Below, piece after piece: positions 27,669 through 35,661 of a stretch of DNA of 64,000 nucleotides. The notes under the pieces were generated by a model that was not told the DNA's origin, ran no database searches, and was given only the letters and a program-made list of their open reading frames with translations. This DNA is from Caldisericia bacterium (lineage in GTDB: Bacteria; Caldisericota; Caldisericia; JAAYUI01). A program made the position numbers and the translations under genes. The first letter of the stretch is position 1. Each line of letters begins with the position of its first letter. The stretch spans positions 1 through 64,000 of the forward strand of contig JAGNLA010000009.1 in NCBI GenBank assembly GCA_017999835.1, read 5' to 3'.

Positions 27669-28912
27669 TTTTTCACCTCAATTGTTTTTGTGTCTTCATA
27701 ATATTGAACTTGAGCTCCGAGAATGTCGGAGACAAACCTCAAAGGAACCATGGTTGTACCACTGCAGTATATTCTTGGTGGTACACTCGACGGAAGCAAC
27801 GTTTTTTTGCCGTCGACATAGGCGTATTTGTCGCCAATTTTCAACTCGATTTTTTTGGGACTGGAGTAAACTATTGTGATCTTTTGAGTCGCGGAATCCC
27901 AGGTGATTTTCCCGCCCAAGGGTTCCACTACCTGCCTGACCGGAACCAGAGACCTTCCATTTTCAATTCTAACGGGGCAAGATAGGGCTTTTTTATTAGA
28001 ATTGATTTCATACACATAGCTCCCGACCGTGAATCTTAAAACGGTCTGTTTTTGGGGAGAGAGGACATTTTTCACTACACTCTTCTGGGCTCCCGTGTAC
28101 GAGAAGGCATAAAGGCTACCGTTATCGGAATTGCTTGCGACCACCACTTCACTTGAGCCAATGTTCACTGTCATTGATGCAGCTTGTGGTACTGAACCAA
28201 ACTGCCTGACAAAAGTCCCTGAAGGAGTAAATGTTTTTACGGTAGAGCCATCGAGCACAAAAATCATGTCTTCACTCTCTGAAGCAACTATTGCCATTGG
28301 ATTCGACAATAAGCCTTTACCAAACGAGCCATTTGTTTTTTTGTCATCTCTGTTGGCTGTTTTTACCTGGCCATCATCGAGAATGTAGAGTTTCTTTGCG
28401 CTTGAAAAATAGGAAGCTCTGGGGTCAACCAGTCCAGTGACTTCTTTGTTCAATTTACCATAGTCGTCTATTACAACGACCTTTTTCTGGCTCCTGTCAA
28501 CAATTGACACCCAATAGAGGTCGTCAGAACGCAGATAGCAGATGTCAGTTGGGTTCTTAATCTTGCCTGATCCCGATCCCGAACCCGCTACCTGACGGAT
28601 GTACTTGTAACTGGTCTTTGTTTCGTACTCAAACAATTTAGAAGCGCCATTTCCAGAAGACACCAGGGCAATTTCGCCTGCACACCAGCAAACCGCAAGC
28701 CCGGTCATTCCGGATATCTTGCCACTGTCAAGGACTGAGGTTTCAAAGCTGTAACGTTTGTCAAAACGGTAAACGTTCTGTGTTTTTGTGTTTAAGACGA
28801 AAATATTGCCATAATGGTCGGATGAAATGACAATCGAAGCATCTATACCCCTGGCAGGTATAGATGATGTCAGCAAGGACAGAACAATGATTGTCATCAA
28901 TATTTTCTTCAT
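27665..28912 (-). CDS. Secreted beta-propeller protein with C-terminal stalk domain
   Basis: About 415 residues. A signal peptide (MKKILMTIIVLSLLTSS) is followed by four or five NHL/propeller-like repeats with GNIFVLNTKTQNVYRF, LYWVSIVDRSQKKVVVID and MIFVLDGSTVKTF (about 25-290). The last 120 residues are a copper-amine-oxidase-N-like 'stalk' domain with NGRSLVPVRQVVEPLGGKITWD and TTMVPLRFVSDILGAQV. The domain name is historical; no amine oxidase is implied. I chose ATG 28912, with GGAG 7 bases upstream. The same stalk domain ends giant proteins A, B, C and F. Confidence 0.8.
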   Translation of the reverse strand: MKKILMTIIVLSLLTSSIPARGIDASIVISSDHYGNIFVLNTKTQNVYRFDKRYSFETSVLDSGKISGMTGLAVCWCAGEIALVSSGNGASKLFEYETKTSYKYIRQVAGSGSGSGKIKNPTDICYLRSDDLYWVSIVDRSQKKVVVIDDYGKLNKEVTGLVDPRASYFSSAKKLYILDDGQVKTANRDDKKTNGSFGKGLLSNPMAIVASESEDMIFVLDGSTVKTFTPSGTFVRQFGSVPQAASMTVNIGSSEVVVASNSDNGSLYAFSYTGAQKSVVKNVLSPQKQTVLRFTVGSYVYEINSNKKALSCPVRIENGRSLVPVRQVVEPLGGKITWDSATQKITIVYSSPKKIELKIGDKYAYVDGKKTLLPSSVPPRIYCSGTTMVPLRFVSDILGAQVQYYEDTKTIEVKK

Positions 28913-28922
28913 TTGCTTCTCC

Positions 28923-28950
28923 ATTCTATTTGACTATATTTTTTTGTCAA
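28923..28950 (-). promoter_or_regulatory. Promoter of the stalk/propeller and TlpA genes
   Basis: On the minus strand: a consensus TTGACA (28950-28945), a 16-base spacer and TAGAAT (28928-28923). The ATG at 28912 starts 10 bases after the -10, so the leader would be about 4 bases. The GGAG at the start site might then be only partly transcribed. Confidence 0.7.
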
Positions 28951-28992
28951 TACTAATGGTTTTAAATTTGTGCAATATTTGTCAATAAAGCA

Positions 28993-29022
28993 AAACCGCC
29001 CTTCATAAATGAAGGGCGGTTT
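28993..29022 (-). terminator. Terminator after giant protein F
   Basis: A 14-base inverted repeat (AAACCGCCCTTCAT / ATGAAGGGCGGTTT) with a 2-base loop, 20 bases after the F stop. On the minus strand the stem ends in TTTT followed by GC. It separates gene F from the downstream propeller promoter. Confidence 0.8.
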
Positions 29023-29041
29023 GTATTTTACGTATTCAGCG

Positions 29042-32000
29042 TCACTTCTGATAAGTGAGTGTTATCTGTTTTGCTGTTGCGTTCCAGTCAACCTTTGCAT
29101 CAAGATTTTCTGCAAACCATCTAAATGGAAGGCAGGTTTTGTTATTGATGATGGCTGGATACAAAGTACCCTTGGTATTGTAAGTTACTTCCTTGCCGTT
29201 GATTTTGCCTTTGGTTTTATTGATCCAGAGTTCAAGAACTTTCTTGGACCCATTTGCTTTAATCTGGGTAAGGGTAACTTTCTTTTCTTTGGCATCCCAA
29301 GCGACTTTACAATCGAGAAGTACTGCGATTTCTGCGATTGGCATGTATGTGTTGCCATTGAGCACATTGTGCGGTTTTGCAAAGGATGTTGCTGGCGCAG
29401 TTTTGAGAGGTGTTTGCTCAATACCATTGACGGTCCATGCTGTCTTGCCAATGGTCAAAACGATAACAGTCTGCTTTGGCTTGGCGGTAAAGGTGATTGT
29501 TTTCTTTGTTGTGTTTCCAGCAACGTCAGATGCAGAAACTTCAACAGTATTGACTCCATCAACCACAGTGTGGTCGAGTGTGAAGATTCCGAAATCGCCT
29601 TCAGTTGACTCGAGGTTTGCGATGCTGCCGTTGATATAAACTGTTGCTGTGGATTCGGTTTTGACTTTGATTATCACCACATCATCCGGAGCAAGTACAT
29701 CGGTTGGGGCAGGAGAGACAACTTCGATGTTTGGAGCAATGGTGTCAAGCGTGATAGTTCTCTTTACAACATTTTCGTTGCATGCCTGGTCACGTGCAAT
29801 GAACTCAATTACGTTTGGACCTTCTTTGAGATTGTTGACTGTATGCTTAAATTTGAATTCTACTGAACCAGAATTGACCGTTTCATAGATTTCGCCAGCA
29901 AGAAGTTGGATTTCTTTGCCATCAACCTTGACGAAAACAGAATCAGTTACCTGATATTTTTCGTTGTCGCCATCGGTGAGCATTTCAGTAAATCCACGTT
30001 CGCCTTCGACGGTGAAGGTCTTTTTGTTGGTTACCTTATCAGTTTTTGGTTCCGTGATTGTAATTGGCGGTAAAACTGTATCAAGGTAGAAGTCAACTGT
30101 CTGTGGTTCTTCCTTAATACCGTTGAATTCTGCCTGCCATGTGATTTTTGCTCTCTGGGAACCTGGATTGAGTCTCGATTCACCACCGTAGATAACGGCT
30201 TTGTCTGGCTGGTTATTAAACCAGAATGTTATCTTTGCTTCTGGGTTGAGACACTCAAAACCTAGAATTGGTGGTTTGTTGAACCATTCACCGCAATTTG
30301 GTTTGTCCGGGTCTTTAAAGTAAATCCACGATTTGAGTGGAGCTGGCTCAAGGACGTATTCTTCGGACTTGATAGCTTCATCTTTGTCTGTGGAGACCAA
30401 GAGAGTGTACGAACCGTGCTTACGTGGGTTTTTGATGCCAGCGTTATTCTTGAAGTCGACCATTGACCATTCAAATGGCTTGCATGATGAATCGGTTACA
30501 AGTGTAACTTTCATACCGTTGACTGTTACCTCTTTGACCGGTTTGTCGCATATCGTGACTGCGTCAGTATTGATCGTTGCCGGAACGACTGTTCCTTCTG
30601 GGAATTCGACATAAAGATTGTCCCCTGGTGAGAGTTCGCCGCCTGCTGAGGGCTGATACTTGAACTTGTAAGATGAGACAACTGAGCCCTGGTAATCACC
30701 AAGTTCCAGTTCGGTGATGAGCGGTTTGGATTTTACAATTTCAAACGATTCAAAATCGTATTCCTTGCCATCGACCGTGAAAGTAAGTTTGTACGTTCCA
30801 GGAACGGGATTTCTGATGCCAGCCTGAGCGTTGATCTTTACTTTGAGTGTGCCAGCGATTTCAGCTGCAGCGGTAAAGGTGAGTTTTGTTTTGTCGATAC
30901 CTACTGTTCCAGAGTATGCCTTACCATTGATTTCTACCTGTTTTGCATCAATCTTTTCCGGCATCATCGTTGTATCTGGGAAGTTGACTGTAAATGTTGC
31001 ACCGGCTTTGATTTTTACATCTGCTGGGAGCATACCGACTGCATAATAGGCAGCGGTTGATTTTTCAAAGTTCGGGGTGACCTTAACGGTTGGCTTAACG
31101 CCGACAATGTACGCAGCTGACTTGATGTTGTTTGGTTCCGATGATGATGATACCCAAGCAAAGTTTTCGCCTGAGGCGGATGGGTTTTTGACACCGGCTT
31201 TTTCAAGGAATGTAATGGTTCCCTGACCAAGGTTGTCAATATCGGTTGGAACGATGATTGTGATCTGGTTGTATCCTTCGCCTGCTGCAACCTGTGGTGA
31301 GCTGTTGACGAAAGCACCATTGATTTTGATTGATTTTAACGGGAATTTCTTTGGAAGAGTGAAAGAAGTTGGCAGTCTGAGCATGATTGTCGAGCTACCA
31401 CCATCGAGTGCTCCGCCTTCACCGGTTTTGAAGTTTACTGAAACGGTTGTGACTGTGTCGTTGTCTGGAGGGTCAAGAACCACATTGACATCAGAAATAT
31501 CAGAGCACGGAAGCATGAAAGCTTCTGACTCGACTGGTGTTGGTTCTGGGAGTGTTGCCATTGCTACTCTATATCTGCCTGGTGTAGCTGGAGCGATAAG
31601 ACCTGTTGTTTTTGAGGTGTTAATGTCGATTGAGTTGTAACCTTTTCTCCAAGCTTCGATTTCGAGCGGAGTGTTGACCTGATAAGATCTCTCTTTGCAA
31701 TTGTTGATAATAATCGGGTATCCCTGGCATTCTGAGCATGGCGAGTAACCGATTGATGTCGAACGAATGATTGTTTTCATTCTGTCCATTCTCTGTGTTT
31801 GGTCACGTGGAAGACCAGGAAAGATTGTGCCGAGTTGCCAGCAACCAAGGCCTGATGGATCCTTTATCATTCTCATCTTGCCAAAGCTTGAATCGCAAAC
31901 ACTGCTCCATGCTGGAAGACTGTCTTTGTTGCAGTCATTGCACGGATCGAATTCTGTTGCGCCTTTTTCGTCCTTTACTGCATAGACCTTACCAATATCT

Positions 32001-32371
32001 TTTTCTTCCTGGTTGTTGTATTTTTTGAAATACGCATCATTTGGAATGAACCTCTGATTTTCCTTCTGGCCTGTGATTGCTGGAAGTCCATCGCAGATAG
32101 AGTCAACAACTTTCTGTGGATCTGTTGTTGATGCAGCTTCATCGATGGGGAACCACATCTTGAGCCAGTCGTGTATCTTTATGTTTACATTGTATCTCAT
32201 GTAAACCTTGAAAGCTGTTAGAGTATTTGCTCTTGCAGCAGAAAGTCTGGGCTTTATCATGTTCAACTCAACGTGAACTGGGCCAAGGGTTGCATTAATC
32301 GTTGGAATGGTCGTCAGAGCCAATCCAAAAACTAAAGTCAGAGTGATTGCGATTTTAATAATCTTCCTCAT
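29042..32371 (-). CDS. Giant secreted modular protein F with stalk domain
   Basis: 1109 residues. Signal peptide 1-27; N-terminal module (about 28-285) with NIKIHDWLKMWFP, CDGLP, KDPSGLGCW, SIGYSPCSEC and ATPGRYRVAMATLPEPTPVESEAF; then FKTGEGGALDGGSSTIMLRLP and two more beta-sandwich modules to about 675. PLKSWIYF (about 680) begins an OmpL47-like segment with CLNPEAKITFWFNNQPDKA. Two Ig-like repeats (about 775-960) resemble glucodextranase domain B (ITLDTIAPNIEVVSP). A stalk domain (about 965-1109) ends the protein. AAGGAG precedes the ATG. It is paralogous to A-E but lies apart, beyond a plus-strand lipoprotein gene, with its own promoter and terminator. The function is unknown; a cell-surface structure is inferred. 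Confidence 0.85.
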   Translation of the reverse strand: MRKIIKIAITLTLVFGLALTTIPTINATLGPVHVELNMIKPRLSAARANTLTAFKVYMRYNVNIKIHDWLKMWFPIDEAASTTDPQKVVDSICDGLPAITGQKENQRFIPNDAYFKKYNNQEEKDIGKVYAVKDEKGATEFDPCNDCNKDSLPAWSSVCDSSFGKMRMIKDPSGLGCWQLGTIFPGLPRDQTQRMDRMKTIIRSTSIGYSPCSECQGYPIIINNCKERSYQVNTPLEIEAWRKGYNSIDINTSKTTGLIAPATPGRYRVAMATLPEPTPVESEAFMLPCSDISDVNVVLDPPDNDTVTTVSVNFKTGEGGALDGGSSTIMLRLPTSFTLPKKFPLKSIKINGAFVNSSPQVAAGEGYNQITIIVPTDIDNLGQGTITFLEKAGVKNPSASGENFAWVSSSSEPNNIKSAAYIVGVKPTVKVTPNFEKSTAAYYAVGMLPADVKIKAGATFTVNFPDTTMMPEKIDAKQVEINGKAYSGTVGIDKTKLTFTAAAEIAGTLKVKINAQAGIRNPVPGTYKLTFTVDGKEYDFESFEIVKSKPLITELELGDYQGSVVSSYKFKYQPSAGGELSPGDNLYVEFPEGTVVPATINTDAVTICDKPVKEVTVNGMKVTLVTDSSCKPFEWSMVDFKNNAGIKNPRKHGSYTLLVSTDKDEAIKSEEYVLEPAPLKSWIYFKDPDKPNCGEWFNKPPILGFECLNPEAKITFWFNNQPDKAVIYGGESRLNPGSQRAKITWQAEFNGIKEEPQTVDFYLDTVLPPITITEPKTDKVTNKKTFTVEGERGFTEMLTDGDNEKYQVTDSVFVKVDGKEIQLLAGEIYETVNSGSVEFKFKHTVNNLKEGPNVIEFIARDQACNENVVKRTITLDTIAPNIEVVSPAPTDVLAPDDVVIIKVKTESTATVYINGSIANLESTEGDFGIFTLDHTVVDGVNTVEVSASDVAGNTTKKTITFTAKPKQTVIVLTIGKTAWTVNGIEQTPLKTAPATSFAKPHNVLNGNTYMPIAEIAVLLDCKVAWDAKEKKVTLTQIKANGSKKVLELWINKTKGKINGKEVTYNTKGTLYPAIINNKTCLPFRWFAENLDAKVDWNATAKQITLTYQK

Positions 32372-32406
32372 CCGATACTCCTTTCAGGGACAAAAAAACT
32401 GCGACA

Positions 32407-32433
32407 AGTCTAACATGATAACCATTCATTCAA
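32407..32433 (-). promoter_or_regulatory. Possible promoter of giant protein F
   Basis: On the minus strand: TTGAAT (32433-32428), a short 15-base spacer and TAGACT (32412-32407). It is framed by GACAAGT (32403-32409) and its inverted copy ACTTGTC (32440-32446), which could bind a regulator. Spacer length makes the promoter assignment uncertain. The rest of 32372-32576 shows nothing else that I recognise. Confidence 0.35.
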
Positions 32434-32576
32434 ATTAAAACTTGTCACCTGCAAAGATTTAATCAGATCAACTCAAAATTCCATTTAAGAAAGTCCTAAA
32501 ACGAGTTAATTCAGGATTAAGAATTGTTAGTTCCCATATTGGTTTTTTTGGTACACTCTTATGCTTGGAGGTTTTT

Positions 32577-33614
32577 ATGAAAATGAAAACTTTAATAAAC
32601 GTGATGATTGCAGCATTGATGGTCGTAACACTGGCATCCTGCGGAGAGGCTCCGCCTGAAGAATTGTCGTTCATAACTGGCACCGTAGTTGAAAAAATTA
32701 CCAGGGCTCCAATTCCAAACATTGTAATAAATATTGATGGTCAGTCGGTTACAACGTCGTCAGACGGCAGATATATCGTATCCAGGCTTGAAAAAGGCTC
32801 AAAGCATGAGATCGAGTGCATCAATAGCAAGTACAATGATTTCAAGCTCACTGATGTCGTTGCCGTGTACCCGAGTGCAACACAAGACATAGAGCTTGAA
32901 ATAAAAACTCTAGAATCACCGACTATCCCATCGATTTCATCCATATCAACCAAACAGCTCAAGTCTTTCGATTATGTATTAAACTTTGGCGTTGACGCAA
33001 ACCAGATCACATTTGAAGTCAATGGCAGCTACACTGCTCCAAATTCATACACAATCAACATGAAGCAGTTCAAACAACAACAGATACAAGTCGGACCTGA
33101 CGATCAAAAGAAGGAAAGCCCAACAATCAAATTGACGGAAATCAATGGCAATCAATGGATTGATGAGGGAGACGGGTACACTGTGGTTCCCAACGATCAA
33201 TCCAGAGCTGGGTTTAGGGATATGTTTAATATCATTGAATTGAGCAATTCAATGATAACAAAAGCTCTTAAGAATGTGAAAAATCTTACCGAGGATGGCA
33301 ATTCCCAAATTGGTGGAATCAACTGTAAAAGATACAGGGGAATTACTGTATTTGATACAGAGAGATCAACTGAAACCAAGACAGGAAAAAAAGTGATCAC
33401 CGATAAAGTCCTGTGTGACTTTAACATGGCTGTGGCAGTAGACCAGCAGTATGGCAATGCCCCTGTCGATGTCGAGCTCATGCTCTACTATAAAGATCTC
33501 ATGGTCAGAACATACACCCACTTCACTTTGAGCAACCTCAACAACCCAATCGTTATCCAAGTCCCTGAGGTAAAAGATTCTTCAAATAAGATTGAGATCA
33601 AGAACGCTCCGTGA
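32577..33614 (+). CDS. Lipoprotein with N-terminal carboxypeptidase-regulatory-like domain
   Basis: About 345 residues on the strand opposite to its neighbours. GGAGG lies 5 bases before ATG 32577. The lipobox is LASC. Residues about 30-110 form a carboxypeptidase-regulatory-like (transthyretin-type) beta sandwich: GTVVEKITRAPIPNIVINIDGQ, then TSSDGRYIVSRLEKG. The remaining 230 residues (NFGVDANQITFEVNGSYTAP onward) look like an antiparallel sheet of the LolA/LppX kind, but I cannot confirm it. It sits between giant genes E and F, so it may serve the same surface system. Confidence 0.75.
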   Translation: MKMKTLINVMIAALMVVTLASCGEAPPEELSFITGTVVEKITRAPIPNIVINIDGQSVTTSSDGRYIVSRLEKGSKHEIECINSKYNDFKLTDVVAVYPSATQDIELEIKTLESPTIPSISSISTKQLKSFDYVLNFGVDANQITFEVNGSYTAPNSYTINMKQFKQQQIQVGPDDQKKESPTIKLTEINGNQWIDEGDGYTVVPNDQSRAGFRDMFNIIELSNSMITKALKNVKNLTEDGNSQIGGINCKRYRGITVFDTERSTETKTGKKVITDKVLCDFNMAVAVDQQYGNAPVDVELMLYYKDLMVRTYTHFTLSNLNNPIVIQVPEVKDSSNKIEIKNAP

Positions 33615-33632
33615 TCTTGTAGATTGAGAAAC

Positions 33633-33663
33633 AAAAAAGGCCAGCATGAAACTGGCCTTTTTT
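33633..33663. terminator. Bidirectional terminator between the lipoprotein and giant gene E
   Basis: AAAAAAGGCCAG (33633-33644), a 7-base loop and CTGGCCTTTTTT (33652-33663). It has T runs in both directions and lies 19 bases after the lipoprotein stop and 15 bases after the end of convergent gene E, so it can end both transcripts. Confidence 0.9.
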
Positions 33664-33678
33664 GTTTGACTAATCAAA

Positions 33679-35661
33679 TTATTGATTCATCAATACAAAT
33701 TCGATATAGTCATTTTTGCTCGTGCTCATGACAATCTCATCTTCAGCGCTAATTTCACTTGTCAATTCGATTATTGTTTTTATCTTTAATTTTGACATTT
33801 TTAAAACTGAAATAGGCGTTGGCACATCAAAAATTAACCTTTGACCATCAACTCTTGCAGACTGAGACAAGACCTGGTCAATTGTAATGTTGTCTGATTT
33901 GATAAGATTTGACAACTTAAAGGCTTTTGGAAACCTCAAAGACACCCAGTCCCCAACGTCAAGATTTCCAAATGATGATGGTCTGAATTCAAATTCGATC
34001 GAAATTATCATATCGTTCCTTCTGACCACTTTCAGATTGGCAATTCTTGGCTTTGCGGCTTTGATGAAATAATCCAGCATTTCTGGCTTGCTCCCATTTA
34101 TCGAAACCGCAAAATAATAAAAGCCGGTCGAAGGCGTGGTCAGTTTGGCCGACTCATCGATGTAAATCATAGCAACGCCTGTCAAAACCTCTGGAATGGT
34201 GAACTTTAAAATGTCGTTTGAGAATTCTGCTGGCTTTGTTAACGGTTTGCCATCCACCAAAACGCTCTTGCCATTTATACTTCTGTCTTTTGAAAAACCG
34301 GTTGGAAATTTGATTGAGATTTCTGAGTTTTTGTCAACCTTGTCCATGGGGGTGGATATCGAAAAAGCCAAAGAGCATGAAGTGAATTCCTCGTTTGGAA
34401 CTATTTGGACACCTTTGACATCTAGCAGTTTTAAAGGTTCCGATCGCACAAACTCCGGCTCCGACGAGGTCATGACCTCGATAAAAACTTCTCCTCCGGT
34501 TGGCTTGATGCCAAGCAGGAACCGTTTGTCAAAAGATATTTTTGTTTCCGACATCGAATTGATGTTTACCGGAACGATCATTGTCAATTCAAGATAATCG
34601 CCTTTGTTTTCAACAGTGGGGGAACCGAGTAAAATGCAGTTATTGATCATTATCATCTTTTTATTAGGAAGAACTGTCATTGACAGGTTTTTTGGAAAAC
34701 GGACGGTAATTGTCGAAAGTTTTGCATCCAAAGCCCCACCTTCACCAGTTATAAACGTAATCTCAGGCGATTTTTCTTCGTCTGTTATTGTGAATCCTGA
34801 GCATTTGACATCTGAAACTTTCGAGCAGGGTAAAACATAGGCTTCAGACTCGACGGGTTCCGGTTCAGGAGTTGTTGCCACAGCAAGCCTGTATCTTCCT
34901 GGAGTAGCTGGTGAGATGATGCCAGTCTCAATCATTGAATCGTAGCTAAGAGCATTGTAACCTGCTCTCCAAGTTTCGACTTCCATAGTTGGCCTACAGA
35001 TTATTGAGCGCTGAGCATCGTCGTTGACCAATCCAGGGTAGCCCATCTCATAGCACCAATGATACCCAACTCCTTGTCTTCTGCTTATTTTAATCAGTTT
35101 TTCTCCTCTCTTATCCCTGTCAATTGGCAAAGCAGGCATGATCGTTCCCATCAACCACCAGCCCAATCCTGATTCGTCCTTGACGGCACCGTTGCTGTCC
35201 TTTTGAAGCAGGTTCTCAATGAATTCATCCAGTTGCGCATCATTGCCAGGTTCAACAGCCCAATCAATGGCTCCGTTTGATCCTTCAATCTTATATAATT
35301 TATATATTGTTTTTTCTTTGGACTGGGGGTATTTCTTGAAATATTTTGAGTTTGGAAGAAACCTCGGCGATTCCAATTCACCGTTGAGAGGAGGCAAACC
35401 TTCACAAATAGAACTTTTCAGGTTTTCGCTAACAATATATTCGCTTGTTGGATACCAAACCCTTATGGTGTCATGAATCTTAATGTCTTTATTGAACCTA
35501 AAGGTAACACTCATTGCGTTTGCTTTGTTTGCCCGTGCAGGTTTGCCCAAATTCCAGTATGTCTTTAGGCTGATATTGACTGGTCCAACAACTGCTGAAA
35601 CTGAGTTAGATATACAGGTCATTGCCAATAAAATGACAATAATTCTAATTGTCGTCTTCAC
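33679..35661 (-). CDS. Giant-family secreted protein E, short form without stalk
   Basis: About 660 residues. Signal peptide (MKTTIRIIVILLAMTCISNSVSA), then the family N-terminal module with DIKIHDTIRVWYP, CEGLP, DESGLGWWLMGTIMPALP and ATPGRYRLAVATTPEPEPVESE, then ITGEGGALD and three beta-sandwich modules. It stops where A, B, C and F continue into the OmpL47-like, Ig-like and stalk parts. The start is the GTG at 35661, with GAGGAGG 6 bases upstream; the longer frame to 35694 has none. It overlaps gene D by 17 bases. It is the last gene of the five-gene array. Confidence 0.8.
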   Translation of the reverse strand: MKTTIRIIVILLAMTCISNSVSAVVGPVNISLKTYWNLGKPARANKANAMSVTFRFNKDIKIHDTIRVWYPTSEYIVSENLKSSICEGLPPLNGELESPRFLPNSKYFKKYPQSKEKTIYKLYKIEGSNGAIDWAVEPGNDAQLDEFIENLLQKDSNGAVKDESGLGWWLMGTIMPALPIDRDKRGEKLIKISRRQGVGYHWCYEMGYPGLVNDDAQRSIICRPTMEVETWRAGYNALSYDSMIETGIISPATPGRYRLAVATTPEPEPVESEAYVLPCSKVSDVKCSGFTITDEEKSPEITFITGEGGALDAKLSTITVRFPKNLSMTVLPNKKMIMINNCILLGSPTVENKGDYLELTMIVPVNINSMSETKISFDKRFLLGIKPTGGEVFIEVMTSSEPEFVRSEPLKLLDVKGVQIVPNEEFTSCSLAFSISTPMDKVDKNSEISIKFPTGFSKDRSINGKSVLVDGKPLTKPAEFSNDILKFTIPEVLTGVAMIYIDESAKLTTPSTGFYYFAVSINGSKPEMLDYFIKAAKPRIANLKVVRRNDMIISIEFEFRPSSFGNLDVGDWVSLRFPKAFKLSNLIKSDNITIDQVLSQSARVDGQRLIFDVPTPISVLKMSKLKIKTIIELTSEISAEDEIVMSTSKNDYIEFVLMNQ

